From Anaeromyxobacter terrae (GTDB lineage Bacteria > Myxococcota > Myxococcia > Myxococcales > Anaeromyxobacteraceae): DNA of 64,000 nucleotides. Under the pieces are notes generated by a model. It was not told the DNA's origin. It was given only the letters and a program-made list of their open reading frames with translations, and ran no database searches. How positions within the stretch are numbered: the stretch's first letter is position 1; each line of letters opens with the position of its first letter. The position numbers and the translations under genes are program-made. Positions 8,042-17,807 of the stretch are shown piece after piece. Location of the stretch: positions 43,716-107,715 of the forward strand of contig NZ_JALCYY010000014.1 in NCBI RefSeq assembly GCF_022690685.1, read 5' to 3'.

Positions 8042-8650
8042 CTACCCGACCGCGAGCGCGAGGAGCAGCTGCCCGGCGTAGTAGAGCGGCAGCCCGACGA
8101 CGCGGTTCGACATCCCCGGCTTCACGAACCGGTCGCGCGCGACGAGCAGGTCCGAGAGGTAGAAGAGCAGCGCGCCGGCGCGGACCGCGGGGCGCTCGAC
8201 GCCGAGCGCGAGCCAGAGCATCGCGGAGATGACGGCGCAGTAGGCGACGACCGGGATGCGCAGATCGCCGAGTCCAGCCCAGAGCCAGCGGAGCGCCGTG
8301 CCCGTCGCCGCGAGGACGACGAGCGCGAGCGCGAGCGATGGGTGGGTCACGCGCGCGAAGGCCGCGGCATAGGCGACGTGCGCGAGCAGGAACGCGACGA
8401 GCCCACCGAGGAACGCGAGCCGCCGTCGCGAGAGGAGGAGCGCGTCGCCCAGCACGGAGAGGACCAGGCCCGCGAGGATCCCGCGCTCGAACGCGCCCTC
8501 GACGCCGAGGGCGAGCGCGAGGGCCACGAGCGCCGCCGATGCTCCGACCTTCCCGAGCGCCCTCAGGGCCGGCGCTCCGCGCGCCTCCGCCGTGAGGTGC
8601 ACGGCGAGGAGCGCCGCGACGGACCCGATGGCCACCCATTCGGCCGGCAT
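8042..8650 (-). CDS. YhhN/TMEM86 family lysoplasmalogenase-like membrane protein
   Basis: A 202-residue membrane protein with about eight hydrophobic segments. LSVLGDALLLSRRRLAFLGG, YCAVISAMLWLALG and FYLSDLLVARDRFVKPG match YhhN/TMEM86, whose vertebrate members cleave the vinyl-ether bond of lysoplasmalogens. Myxobacteria do make plasmalogen-type ether lipids, so a true lysoplasmalogenase activity is plausible here; this is inference. Start at ATG 8650 (MPAEWVAIG), not the ATG 36 bases earlier. Confidence 0.85.
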   Translation of the reverse strand: MPAEWVAIGSVAALLAVHLTAEARGAPALRALGKVGASAALVALALALGVEGAFERGILAGLVLSVLGDALLLSRRRLAFLGGLVAFLLAHVAYAAAFARVTHPSLALALVVLAATGTALRWLWAGLGDLRIPVVAYCAVISAMLWLALGVERPAVRAGALLFYLSDLLVARDRFVKPGMSNRVVGLPLYYAGQLLLALAVG

Positions 8651-8765
8651 GGCGGGAGTCGAGCACGACCGCGGAAGGGCGTCCACGCGCCGGGAAGGGC
8701 AGGGGGCTGGAGAGGTCAGGACGCGCGCGGCGCGCGTCGCTCCGCCACGGCGCCGAGCCGTTGAG

Positions 8766-9959
8766 CTAGCCGCGCGCCACCGCAGCGGAGGCCTCCACCG
8801 CCTCTCGGTGCCCCACCGTCGCCCACGCGACGATCGCGAGGGCCGAGAACACCGCCCCGGCGGCGCACACCGCGGACCAGCCCCCGGCGCTCCACGCCCA
8901 CGCGCCGGCCGTCGAGCCGGCGGCGCCGCCCGCGAAGTAGGTCACCATGTAGACGGTGTTGATGCGGTTGCGCTTCTCGGCCGAGAGGCCGAGCACGATG
9001 GTCTGGTTCGAGATGTGGTTCGCCTGCGCGCCGAAGTCGAGGAGCACGACGCCGGCGGCGAGCCCGGCGAGGCTCGCCCGTCCGAGCGCGAGCACGCCGA
9101 ACGAGGCGAGCACCGCGACGATCGCGCCGAGGTTCACGATGCGCGAGCCGTGGCGGTCGGCGAGGCGCCCCGCGACCGGCGCGGCGATCGCGCCGGAGAC
9201 GCCGACGACGCCGAACAGCCCGGCGACGCTGCTGCCGTAGCCGAGCGGCGGGCGCGCGAGGTGGAAGGCGAGGGTGGTCCAGAACACGCTGAACGCGGCG
9301 AACGCGAGCGCGCCGAGGAGCGCGTGCCGCCGGAGCAGGGGCTCCTCGCGCACGAGGCGCGGCAGCGAGGCGAGGAGGTCCGCCCAGCGCGCGCGGGAGG
9401 GCGGCTCCTGCGCCGGGAGCACGAACCGGAGCGCGATCGCGAGGAGCAGCATCGTCCCCGCGGCGCCCGCGTACGTCGCACGCCAGCCGATGTGCGCCCC
9501 GAGCACGCCGCTCACCGTGCGCGAGAGGAGGATCCCGACGAGGAGCCCGCTCATCACGAGTCCGACCGAGCGCCCCCGCGCGGCGGGATCGGCGACGGCG
9601 ACGGCGTACGGGACGACGAGCTGCGGGACGATGGTCGTGGCGCCGAGGAGGAAGCTCGCGGCGAGCAGCGCGCCGAGACCCGGCGCGACCGCGACACCGA
9701 CGAGCGCCGCGCTGACCGCGCCGGTCATCGCCACGATGAGCCGTCGCCGCTCGTGCCCGTCGCCCAGCGGGACGAGGAGCAGCATGCCGACGGCGTACCC
9801 GATCTGCGTGGCGGTCGAGACGAGCCCGGCGGTGCCGGGCGCGACGTGCAGCTCGGCCGCGATCATCGGGAGGAGCGGCTGGCTGTAGTACAGGTTCGCG
9901 ACGGTGAGGCCGGCGGTGCCGGCGAGGAGCCAGAGGAGGCGGCGGACGGGGGCGCTCAT
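8766..9959 (-). CDS. MFS transporter (efflux-type, 12 helices)
   Basis: A 397-residue inner-membrane permease of the major facilitator superfamily. NLYYSQPLLPMIAAELHV at the start and GYAVGMLLLVPLGDGHERRR (the loop 2-3 motif, G-x-L-x-D-x-x-x-R-R-R type) are diagnostic. The opening resembles the YnfM/AraJ-type drug-proton antiporter branch. Substrate cannot be inferred from neighbours. Confidence 0.88.
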   Translation of the reverse strand: MSAPVRRLLWLLAGTAGLTVANLYYSQPLLPMIAAELHVAPGTAGLVSTATQIGYAVGMLLLVPLGDGHERRRLIVAMTGAVSAALVGVAVAPGLGALLAASFLLGATTIVPQLVVPYAVAVADPAARGRSVGLVMSGLLVGILLSRTVSGVLGAHIGWRATYAGAAGTMLLLAIALRFVLPAQEPPSRARWADLLASLPRLVREEPLLRRHALLGALAFAAFSVFWTTLAFHLARPPLGYGSSVAGLFGVVGVSGAIAAPVAGRLADRHGSRIVNLGAIVAVLASFGVLALGRASLAGLAAGVVLLDFGAQANHISNQTIVLGLSAEKRNRINTVYMVTYFAGGAAGSTAGAWAWSAGGWSAVCAAGAVFSALAIVAWATVGHREAVEASAAVARG

Positions 9960-10119
9960 CGAAGCCCGCAGATCTACCGCGCCCCCACCACGTTCGCCCG
10001 CCAGATCGGCCCTGCGGCCGCCCGCGGGCGCGCCGGCCGAGCCTGCGCCGCGCGTGGCGGGAGCGGATTCCGCTCGGTGATCTACCTCGGTCGCTCACCT
10101 GCAGCCGCGGTCTCGATCG

Positions 10120-11136
10120 TCACGGCGTGAACGGCTGCTCGACGGCGGGCAGCGCCCGGACCTCGGCCGCGCGCGCCTCCCACGAGCCCGCGACGGCGTT
10201 CGTCCCGCCCGCGCCGCCGTTCGGGCCGATGATCCAGGTGCGCTCCGCGGGGACGCCGGCGCCGGCGTAGGCGTACACGTCGGTGGTCGCGTTGCCGTAC
10301 GCCTCCTCGAGCACGAACCCCTGCGCGCGCAGCCCCTCGAGGAACGCGAGCTTGTAGGCGCCCACGCCCGCCTCGGTCGGGAGCGCCTCCGTGTTCGAGT
10401 CCGTGGTGTGCAGCGCGCCGGGCGCGAAGTCGCCCGCCGCGAGCCAGGCGCGCGTCTTCGCGGCGAGCCAGTACGGCCGGCCCGTCAGGTAGACGAGGAC
10501 GTAGCCGCGGCCCGACAGCGCGCGCGTGAGCGCCGCCGCGCCCGGGTACGCCTCCGGCACGTCGTTGCCGGTGAAGATCGGCGCGAACAGGTCGGTGAGG
10601 ACGTCCTGGACGAGCTCCTCGTCGCTCGTCGTGAGCGTGCCGTCGATGTCGGTCACCGCGAGGCGCGCGCCGCGCGGCAGCACCCAGATACGCCCCGGCG
10701 CGACGCTCGCGTCGCCGAGCACCTCGAGCCGGACGTCGTAGACGCCCGCCGGGAGCGCGCCGACCGCGACCGCGATCCGCCCGTCCGAGTCGGTGGTCGC
10801 CTCGCCCAGCGCGCGCCAGCCGCTGCAGTCGTCGAGGTAAACGCGGACGCGCTCGCCCTCGAGATCCTTGGAGACCGTGCCGTAGGCGAACTTGCCGTGC
10901 ACGACGATCGAGGCGCCGTCGACGGCGACGACGTCCTGCATCGAATGGCCGGGCGAGCCGAGCGCGGCGAGCAGCGCGTTCGTGTCGTAGGCGAACCCCT
11001 TCGCCGGGGCGGGCGTGAAGGGCGCGCCCACGCACCAGGCGAGGCCGGCCGGACCGGTCTGGTCGGTCTCCTCCGGTCCGGTGGCGGGGAGCTGGCAGGC
11101 GGCGGCGAGGAGCAGCAAGGCAGCGGCGGATCGCAT
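10120..11136 (-). CDS. Lipin/APP1-like (LNS2) HAD-type phosphatase, lipoprotein
   Basis: A 338-residue protein with a lipobox (LLLAAAC, Cys at about residue 14), so it is exported and lipid-anchored. Residues about 85-150 form an Ig-like carboxypeptidase-regulatory-type module. From about residue 175 the HAD motif DIDGTLTTSDEE appears, then YLTGRPYWLAAKTRAWL, as in the LNS2 domain of lipins and the yeast App1 phosphatidate phosphatase. It probably dephosphorylates a phospholipid or phosphorylated ligand outside the cytoplasm. It is 8 bases after the stop of the partner lipoprotein at 11145. Start chosen for the signal sequence. Confidence 0.85.
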   Translation of the reverse strand: MRSAAALLLLAAACQLPATGPEETDQTGPAGLAWCVGAPFTPAPAKGFAYDTNALLAALGSPGHSMQDVVAVDGASIVVHGKFAYGTVSKDLEGERVRVYLDDCSGWRALGEATTDSDGRIAVAVGALPAGVYDVRLEVLGDASVAPGRIWVLPRGARLAVTDIDGTLTTSDEELVQDVLTDLFAPIFTGNDVPEAYPGAAALTRALSGRGYVLVYLTGRPYWLAAKTRAWLAAGDFAPGALHTTDSNTEALPTEAGVGAYKLAFLEGLRAQGFVLEEAYGNATTDVYAYAGAGVPAERTWIIGPNGGAGGTNAVAGSWEARAAEVRALPAVEQPFTP

Positions 11137-11144
11137 GGCGCCCT

Positions 11145-12179
11145 CTAGCGAGCGGCGACGAACGTCGCGCTCGCCTCCTCCTCGCCCTGGCCGAGATCGA
11201 CGCTCGCGGTCCATACGCCGCCCGCGAACCGCTCCGCCGTCGCGATCTCGCTGGCCGGGTCGACCGCGACGCCCTCGGCGGTCGCGGTGCCGGCCTGCAG
11301 GTGGATCGCCTTGTAGTCGAGCGCGAGGATGCGGGCCTCGACCTGCGCGGCCGCCTCGTCGAGGCCCCCCTCGCACACCGCGGCGAGCTCGGTCTCGTGC
11401 CCGACGCAGACGAACCCGACGCAGCGCGCGCCCACGCTCTCGGCCATCGCGGCGCAGTCCACGGCGCCGGCGAGCACGGCGCGCACGTCCGGCACGCCGT
11501 ACTGCGCCTCGAGCAGGATCGCGAGCGCCTGGCGCGCGTAGCGGCCGAACGGGACGCCCATCGCGTGGTCGCCGACGGAGAGCTTCGCGGGGCCATCCTG
11601 CCCCTCGACCCAGGACACGTTCGCGTACACGCCCGTCGCGGCGGCGACGGGAGCGGTTGCGTCGACCGGGATCACCAGGGGCTCGCCCGTCGCGTGGAAG
11701 GCGATCGCCTTCGGCGTGTGCCTGCCGGGCGCCGGCGTCAGGAGCTCCAGCTCCGAGCGCAGCTCCCAGTCGAGCAGCACGGAGCGGATGAGCGCGTCGA
11801 GCGCGACGAGGTCGTCGTGCGGCGTGCTCCCGCCGACCGTGGCGGTCTCGAGGAATGCGTTCATCCAGCCTTCCAGCTCGCCCTGGAGCGCGTCGGGGAG
11901 GACCGAGCGGATCGTCCCGAGCGCGGGGACGCCCGCGTCCTCGGCGAGATCGAGGAGCGCGCCGGCCGGGTTCACCGCGAGGCCGTGAACGAGGCCCAGC
12001 GCGTCGCCGAGCGGGCCGGGGGCCGCCGCTGCGGCCGGAACGCTGAACTGGGAGACGACCTGGTAGCTCCCGGCGAGCGGGTGGACCTCGGCGTTTACTG
12101 GAGGTGTCCCAAGGCCCGCGTCCGGGGTACACGCGGAGAGGAGCATCAGCGACACGGTTCCGAGCGCGATCGTTCGCAT
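11145..12179 (-). CDS. Lipoprotein of unknown function, operon partner of the lipin-like phosphatase
   Basis: A 344-residue protein with lipobox LMLLSAC (Cys near residue 16). I do not recognise a family. Visible features are a helical central region (DALIRSVLLDWELRSELELL), a region rich in beta strands, and three or four cysteines near residues 245-285 that could form disulfides. It ends 8 bases before the phosphatase gene, so the two form an operon. The ATG at 12179 sits inside the second arm of an inverted repeat (12177-12231). Confidence 0.65.
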   Translation of the reverse strand: MRTIALGTVSLMLLSACTPDAGLGTPPVNAEVHPLAGSYQVVSQFSVPAAAAAPGPLGDALGLVHGLAVNPAGALLDLAEDAGVPALGTIRSVLPDALQGELEGWMNAFLETATVGGSTPHDDLVALDALIRSVLLDWELRSELELLTPAPGRHTPKAIAFHATGEPLVIPVDATAPVAAATGVYANVSWVEGQDGPAKLSVGDHAMGVPFGRYARQALAILLEAQYGVPDVRAVLAGAVDCAAMAESVGARCVGFVCVGHETELAAVCEGGLDEAAAQVEARILALDYKAIHLQAGTATAEGVAVDPASEIATAERFAGGVWTASVDLGQGEEEASATFVAAR

Positions 12180-12231
12180 GTTGCCTGACAGTGCAATGGC
12201 CGGTCCGACGGCGCGATTGCGCGGCAACATG
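12177..12231. promoter_or_regulatory. Inverted repeat overlapping the lipoprotein start codon
   Basis: CATGTTGCC at 12177-12185 and GGCAACATG at 12223-12231 are exact complements, 37 bases apart. For the reverse-strand lipoprotein gene the inner arm contains the start ATG (12179). If the mRNA includes both arms, the start codon would be paired in a stem. It could instead be a protein-binding inverted repeat. Confidence 0.4.
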
Positions 12232-12372
12232 GGCGGATTCACTGGCGGAATGACGACATGTCGCACAGCGGGGCCGCGTAACGGTCGTGGCGGCACCGCG
12301 ACGCGAGCGCCGCGGTGCGGCGATCTTGCGCTGATCGCCGTCAAGCGGTCACAGGCGTGGCATCCTCGCGGC

Positions 12373-13356
12373 ATGGTCCGCTTCGCCGCCGACGTCCTGG
12401 TCGCGCTTCTCGCCGTCATCCTGATCGCGCGCGCGCTGCTCTGGTGGATCGAGCGCCGCGACCGCACGCGGGCGAGGCCGCCGGTGCCGCCGCCGGGCCC
12501 GCCTCTCGCCGGCACCGCCGTGCCGCTCCCCGCGCGGCTCGAGCCGCACCGGGCGCAGCTCGAGGGGCTCCTCGCGCCTGCGGCGAGGCTCGAGCCGCTC
12601 GCGCCTGCGCCGGCCGACGTCGCGCGGCGAGAGCAGGGCGGGGCCGACGCCGCGCCCGCGCAGCTCGGCGGCGCGCCCCACCTCCCGGACGACGTGCCGT
12701 GGCCCGCGGCGCCGGACCGGCCGCTGTCGTTCCTGGCCGAGCTGGATCTCGCCGCGCTCCACGCGCGCGCACCGGAGGCCGCGGCCGGGCTCCCGGACGA
12801 GGGCCTCCTCCTGCTGTTCTACGACGCGGAGGCCATGCCCTGGGGCCTCGAGCCCGCCGATCGCGAGCGCTTCTCGCTCCTGCACGTCCCCGCCGGCGCC
12901 CCGCCGCGCGCCGCACCCGCGGGCGCGACGGTGTTCCCGAGTCGCCGCCTGACGCCCGCGCCGGTGCGCGTGCTCCCCGCGGCCGACGAGCTTCCCGGGG
13001 GCCGCTTCGGCGACGACGCCGCCGACGAAGCCTACGTCGAGCACGCCTGCGCGCTCTGGGGCGAACCCGACCACCGGGTCCGCGGGTTCGCGGGTTGGAT
13101 CCAGTCGGAAGCTCGCGAGGAGGCCGCGCTCGCGGCGTCCGAGTTCCCGACCGGCTCCCCGGCGCAGCTCCAGGCCGCCCGGCCGCACGCGCCCGAGGTG
13201 CGGCCCGCGGACTGGCGGCTCCTCTTGCAGCTCGACTCGGATCCCGCCGTCCGCTTCGAGTGGGGCGACGCGGGGCGGCTGTACGTGCTCGCGAGAGACG
13301 AGGACGTGCTGGCGCGCCGGTTCGATCGGGCCTGGCTCCTGCTGCAGTGCTACTAG
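12373..13356 (+). CDS. DUF1963 (YwqG-like) protein with N-terminal membrane anchor
   Basis: A 327-residue protein. Residues 5-25 (FAADVLVALLAVILIARALLWW-type stretch) form one transmembrane helix, followed by a Pro-rich linker. The rest matches DUF1963/YwqG: LGGAPHLPDDVPWP, LSFLAELDLAAL, LLLFYDAEAMPWG and, near the end, LLLQLDSDPAVRFEWGDAG-type sequence. The function of the family is not known. ATG at 12373 chosen because upstream reading lacks any protein character. Confidence 0.85.
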   Translation: MVRFAADVLVALLAVILIARALLWWIERRDRTRARPPVPPPGPPLAGTAVPLPARLEPHRAQLEGLLAPAARLEPLAPAPADVARREQGGADAAPAQLGGAPHLPDDVPWPAAPDRPLSFLAELDLAALHARAPEAAAGLPDEGLLLLFYDAEAMPWGLEPADRERFSLLHVPAGAPPRAAPAGATVFPSRRLTPAPVRVLPAADELPGGRFGDDAADEAYVEHACALWGEPDHRVRGFAGWIQSEAREEAALAASEFPTGSPAQLQAARPHAPEVRPADWRLLLQLDSDPAVRFEWGDAGRLYVLARDEDVLARRFDRAWLLLQCY

Positions 13357-13568
13357 CGCAGATCGCCCGGCGCGTGCCGACGAGGCGGCATGACAGCCTG
13401 GCGCCTGCCTGCCCTCCCGCCTTCGATGCGGCCCGCCGACAGCCTCTTCCGGGCGAGAAGGGGCGCGAGGATGAAGGTCGGGCTCGCGGCGGATATGGTG
13501 CTGCGCGACCCCGTCCTCGGGCACCGCTTCGAGCGGGAATCCCGCGGGCGGCGGCGTGTTGAGGCCCC

Positions 13569-13868
13569 GTGCGCTATCGAGTCCGTCACCGTTCCAACGG
13601 GATCACGGAGATCCGTCGCCGCACCGTCGCGGATGCGCTCCTCACCCGCGAGCTCGCACTCCTCGCGCTGCTGATGGGCGTGTGGGCCGTCTGCACCGTG
13701 GCGCTCGTCGAGGCGCTGGTCGTCCAGGCCGCCCTGACGAGCACGGTCGTCCTGCTCGGCGCGGTCTCCGTGTCGAGCGCCGTCGCCGCGACCCGGGCGA
13801 GCGCCAACGCGCCCGTCCAGCGCGGGCCGACTCGCGGGCCGACGCCTCCCCCCGGCCGCGCCGCGTGA
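13569..13868 (+). CDS. Small predicted membrane protein (GTG start)
   Basis: A 99-residue reading frame beginning with GTG. It has a basic N-terminus, two hydrophobic helices (LALLALLMGVWAVCTVALV and STVVLLGAVSVSSAVAAT) and a Pro-rich tail. No recognised family. No strong ribosome site is seen, so this could be a chance ORF; the two plausible helices favour a real gene. Confidence 0.4.
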   Translation: MRYRVRHRSNGITEIRRRTVADALLTRELALLALLMGVWAVCTVALVEALVVQAALTSTVVLLGAVSVSSAVAATRASANAPVQRGPTRGPTPPPGRAA

Positions 13869-13925
13869 CGCGTTCGCTCGCACCGTCGACCCCGGTGCGG
13901 AGCGAGGGCGTGCCGTGAGGGAGAC

Positions 13926-16199
13926 CTACGGCCCGACGGTGAAGAGCTTCAGCGCGGTGCTCGTGAGCGTCAGCATGCGTAGCCCGTCGCCGGAGACGGC
14001 GATCCCGCGGTCGGTGAGATGGGTGACCGTGTACGCCGACTGCAAGCTTCCGGCGGCGTCGTAGATCCAGACGTCGTTGGTTCCGGAGGGGTTGTCGGCG
14101 CCGCAATAGATGCGGCCCTCGGACCCGACCTCCACGGCGACGGGATACGCGGAACCGGAGAGATACTTCACCATCGGCATCGTGGCTCCGCTCGCCGTCG
14201 CGTCGAACTCCGCGAAAGCGTAAGGCGCTCCGGAGGCGACATAGACGCGCGACCCGTCCTCGTCGATCGCGACGTCCCGCCCGTTGCTGCCCGCGTCGCT
14301 CGGCGACTTCGCCGCCCCGAGCAAGATCTCTCCGGTGAGGCCGCTCACGTCGACGGCGTAGCACTTCAGCGTGTAGGGGCTGGACGACCGTGTGATCCCG
14401 CACAACCTCGAGCCGTCCCGGCTCGCCGCCAGGACCGACCCGCTGAACGCCGTGGTCGCGTACCGCGACCCGGTCGCCGCGTCGTAGACGTGGTGGTCGT
14501 TCGCGAAGACGACGCCGACCCCCTGCACGCGCGCGTACGCCACGAACGAGTTCGGCTCGCTCGTGTAGGTGGGGATCTCGAGCGCCCACGGGGCGCCCAC
14601 CGTACGCGTCCCGAGATCCACCGGGACGATGGTCTTGCTCGTGTCATCGATGACGAAGAGTTGCGCGCCGTCGCTGCTCACCGTCATCTGGCCGAGCTTC
14701 GTCCCGATACGGGCGATGGTGGCGACCTGCGTGCCCGTGTAGACGTTGTACACGACGACGTCGGTGCCGCGGTTGTGGACGTAGGCGTAAGGCCTCATGG
14801 GATCGGCGGCGATCTCCGCGTAGATGGCAGCCAGGGACGTCGAGGCCGCCGGCGTGCTGGAGCCGATCCAGAGGGCGACCTGGACCGTCTCGGTGCCGAC
14901 GACCGTAGGGTCCTGCGAGGTGATCGAGACCACGGCTCGGTGGAGCGTGTCCGCCGCGAGGCCCGCCGGATTCGCGGTCAGCACGAGGGCGTCGTCGGTG
15001 GTGCCCGAGGAGGTCACGGTGAGCCAGGTGGGAGCGTCGGTGGTGGCGTTCCACGTCGTGGTGAGACCGCGATTGCTGCGGATCCGCAGCGCGCGCGTCA
15101 GCCGGGACAGCCCGGGCACGCTCGAGAAGGCGACGCCGCCGTCGCTCGCGAAGAGCTTGTGCGCGTCGAGCGTCAAGCTCACGGGGACCGACGTCGAGAC
15201 GTCGCTGCCGTCTACGTTGGCGGTGAAGGTCACGGCGCCGGTGTACGTGCCCGCGGCGAGACCCGCGAGGTCGGGCGAGAGCGTGACCGGCACGGCGGTG
15301 CCCGAAACCGATCCCGAGGAGGAGGAGAGCCGGAGCCAGGTGGGCGCGCCCGTCGCGGTCCAGCCGAACGCGCGGGTGCCGGTCGACAGGCTGAGCTGCA
15401 CGTCCTTCCCGCTCAGGTCGTGCCCGCTCGCGCCTCCCAGCGCGATGGTTCCCGCCGGCGTCGCGGTCAGCGCGGGGGCGGTGATCGTCAGGGTCACGCC
15501 CACGATCGACGTCACCCCGCCCCCGGTGAAGGTCACCGTCGCGGTATGCGTCCCGGGTCCGAGCCCGGCGGGGTTCACGGACATCCGCGTGTTGGAGGGG
15601 ACGGTGCCGCTCTCGGCGGTCAGCGACACCCAGCTCTCGCTCGGCGACGCCGTCCAGCTCACCCCGGTCGTGCCGCTCACGACGATGGTCTGCGTGGAAG
15701 GCATCGTGCTGGACCCGAGCACGTAGGCGAACTGCTCGGTCGAAGGCCAGGCGGAGATTCCCGGTTGCACCGTGTACGTCACCTGCACGTCCTTCATCTC
15801 GATGATCGTCTGATCCTGGCGCGCCACGCCCACGCGCAGCGTCGCGGAGTAGGTGCCCGCGGCGAGCGCGGTGGTGGTGACGGACGTGCTGAGGGTCCAG
15901 CTGTTCCCCGAGCCATAAAGCGACTTCGAGAGCCAGGTGGGCTCCGTGGTTCCCTGCGGGTACCCGGCGGCGACGTAGTACGCGTCCGGGTGGTTCACCG
16001 TGATTTGGAATGACCTGGAACCGGGGGTCGTCGATGCGTTCTCCACGGCCGAGAAGCTCACGGAGCCGGGCGTGACCGTCAGGGCCGAACCGCCCCCGCC
16101 CCCGCCGACAGTTCCACCTCCTCCACCGCTGCACGCGTCGAGCACCGCGACCAGCACGGCCAGCGACGAGGAACGGCGAAGCGCGAGCGCGAGCGACAT
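13926..16199 (-). CDS. Large lipoprotein with BACON-like Ig repeats and C-terminal beta-propeller
   Basis: A 757-residue exported protein. Lipobox around residue 23 (LVAVLDAC), then a Gly-rich linker. Residues about 38 to 450 hold four similar beta-sandwich modules, each with a PTWLSKS / ESWVSLTAESGTV / PTWLRLSSSSGSV / PTWLTVTSSGTT element and a LAAGTY or LGPGTH turn, the pattern of BACON domains. From about residue 470 a YVTN/WD-like propeller follows (VVYNVYTGTQVATIARIG; QLFVIDDTSKTIVPVDLG). Such proteins are thought to bind carbohydrate or surface partners. It stands alone; role unknown. Confidence 0.82.
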   Translation of the reverse strand: MSLALALRRSSSLAVLVAVLDACSGGGGGTVGGGGGGSALTVTPGSVSFSAVENASTTPGSRSFQITVNHPDAYYVAAGYPQGTTEPTWLSKSLYGSGNSWTLSTSVTTTALAAGTYSATLRVGVARQDQTIIEMKDVQVTYTVQPGISAWPSTEQFAYVLGSSTMPSTQTIVVSGTTGVSWTASPSESWVSLTAESGTVPSNTRMSVNPAGLGPGTHTATVTFTGGGVTSIVGVTLTITAPALTATPAGTIALGGASGHDLSGKDVQLSLSTGTRAFGWTATGAPTWLRLSSSSGSVSGTAVPVTLSPDLAGLAAGTYTGAVTFTANVDGSDVSTSVPVSLTLDAHKLFASDGGVAFSSVPGLSRLTRALRIRSNRGLTTTWNATTDAPTWLTVTSSGTTDDALVLTANPAGLAADTLHRAVVSITSQDPTVVGTETVQVALWIGSSTPAASTSLAAIYAEIAADPMRPYAYVHNRGTDVVVYNVYTGTQVATIARIGTKLGQMTVSSDGAQLFVIDDTSKTIVPVDLGTRTVGAPWALEIPTYTSEPNSFVAYARVQGVGVVFANDHHVYDAATGSRYATTAFSGSVLAASRDGSRLCGITRSSSPYTLKCYAVDVSGLTGEILLGAAKSPSDAGSNGRDVAIDEDGSRVYVASGAPYAFAEFDATASGATMPMVKYLSGSAYPVAVEVGSEGRIYCGADNPSGTNDVWIYDAAGSLQSAYTVTHLTDRGIAVSGDGLRMLTLTSTALKLFTVGP

Positions 16200-16682
16200 G
16201 TGTGGTCCTCTCCCGAGGCCGCCCGCGAAACGCACCGCGACGGGCCGGCAACCACGGCGAGTGTACCATCGCCGTTCACTGTGCGAGCGGTCGGGATGGC
16301 GGTGGAGGTCGGACGTTCTCGGCGCTGTGACCGCAGCAACCACGACCGGGAGCCAGAGGGGCGGCGGATGCCCGCGTCGGGCTCGCGCGGGCGTTCCCCT
16401 GCGATCATGGAGCGAACGCAGCGCCGGCGGAGGGACCGGCTCGCGGGTGGAGACCACTGGTGGTCAATCAGGCGGACGTGCCGGCGAACGCGCCGTTCCG
16501 CCCGTATCCGCGAGGCTCGGGCGTAAGGTCCCGACCGACTACTTCCCCAGCGCACGCCGCGCCGCGGCGCGCGCCGCGCGCGCGAGCCCGGACCCCATAG
16601 GAAGGCGCGACCCCCCCGCCCCGGGGCGCGGGGGTCCTCGTCCTTGCTTGCGTCGCAGGGCGGGCGGCCAAATCGTCTCGGC
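16200..16682. other. 483-base region without a convincing gene
   Basis: Upstream region shared by the lipoprotein at 16199 (reverse) and the aldo-keto reductase at 16683 (forward). Open frames here lack protein character. It contains a GC-only stretch around 16550-16592 and a near-perfect 14-bp inverted repeat at 16609-16636 (one mismatch). I see no clear promoter. Confidence 0.5.
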
Positions 16683-17543
16683 ATGCCAGCGATGTCAGCG
16701 TCCGGCGTGCGTACGGTCGTGCTCCCGCTCGGCGAGCGAATTCCCGCCCTGGGGCTCGGCACCTGGTTCATGGCAGAGGATCCGACGCGCCGGGAAACGG
16801 AGCTGGCCGCGCTCGAGCTCGGGATCGACCTCGGCCTCACGCTCATCGACACGGCGGAGCTGTACGCCGACGGAGGCGCCGAGAAGCTCGTCGGCGAGGC
16901 CATCGCCGGGCGGCGCGACGAGGTCTTCCTGGTGAGCAAGGTGCTCCCGACGAACGCCTCGCGCGCCGGCACGATCGCCGCGTGCGAGGGCAGCCTGCGA
17001 CGCCTCGGGACGGACCGGATCGATCTGTACCTCCTGCACTGGCGCGGCTCCTTCCCTCTCGAGGAGACCCTCGAGGCCTTCCATGAGCTCGTCGACGCCG
17101 GGAAGATCCGTCACTGGGGCGTCAGCAACTTCGACGTGCCGGACCTGGAGGAGCTGTTCGGCCTGCCCGGCGGGCCGCGCGTCGAGGCCGACCAGGTGCT
17201 CTACAACCTCTCCCGCCGCGGCATCGAGCTCGATCTGCTGCCCTGGTGCCGCGCGCGGGGCATTCCCGTCATGGCGTACTCGCCCTTCGAGCAGGGACGG
17301 GTACTCCGCGACAACCCCGCCCTCGCCAGCGTCGCCGAGCGGCACGGCGCGACGCCGGCCCAGATCGCCCTGGCCTGGGTCCTGAGGCTGGGCGGTGTGA
17401 GCGCCATCCCGAAGGCGGGCACCCCTGCGCACGTCGAGGAGAACCGCGCCGCGCTCGACCTCCGCCTGACCGGAGAGGACCTCGCCGAGCTCGACGGCGC
17501 CTTCCCGCAACCGGAGGAGGAGCAGCCGCTCGAGATGCTGTGA
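16683..17543 (+). CDS. Aldo/keto reductase
   Basis: A 286-residue NADPH-dependent oxidoreductase of the AKR superfamily (TIM barrel). The catalytic tetrad is visible: Asp and Tyr in DTAELYADG, Lys in FLVSKVLP, His in LYLLHWRG. The coenzyme region near the C-terminus reads [18 protein letters not shown]. It resembles the YeaE/2,5-diketogluconate reductase group. Substrate unknown. Start could be 16683 or 16692; both lack a strong ribosome site. Confidence 0.92.
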   Translation: MPAMSASGVRTVVLPLGERIPALGLGTWFMAEDPTRRETELAALELGIDLGLTLIDTAELYADGGAEKLVGEAIAGRRDEVFLVSKVLPTNASRAGTIAACEGSLRRLGTDRIDLYLLHWRGSFPLEETLEAFHELVDAGKIRHWGVSNFDVPDLEELFGLPGGPRVEADQVLYNLSRRGIELDLLPWCRARGIPVMAYSPFEQGRVLRDNPALASVAERHGATPAQIALAWVLRLGGVSAIPKAGTPAHVEENRAALDLRLTGEDLAELDGAFPQPEEEQPLEML

Positions 17544-17807
17544 AGGCCTTTGCCGCGGAACCCCTCGCAGGCCGTTGCCGCGCCCGTGGCGAAGAGCAAG
17601 ACGTGTCACCCTGCGTGCGCAGCTTCTGACGCCTTCGGCGCCCCGAGAGCTTCGAGCTGACGGACGTCCCGAAGCCCGCATCCGCCCAGCCCCGGCATCC
17701 CGTTGACGAGGCGGACGCTCGCGACCATGTCAGCGCTTCAATCCGTCGTGCCTTCACTCGGGGCCCGCGCAGGCGGCCCGCGCGTGCGGGCGCGCGAGGA
17801 GGGGACC

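Noticed and set aside
13390..13674. A 94-codon forward frame before the small membrane protein
   Set aside because: Composition is Arg/Ser/Pro-rich without hydrophobic pattern, and it overlaps the more likely GTG-started frame at 13569.
16609..16636. Near-perfect inverted repeat as a terminator
   Set aside because: No gene ends just before it on either strand and there is no T-run, so no function is claimed.
17703..17807. Longer N-terminus for the PLP decarboxylase
   Set aside because: The extra 35 residues look random and the GTG at 17808 has a GAGGAGG site directly before it.
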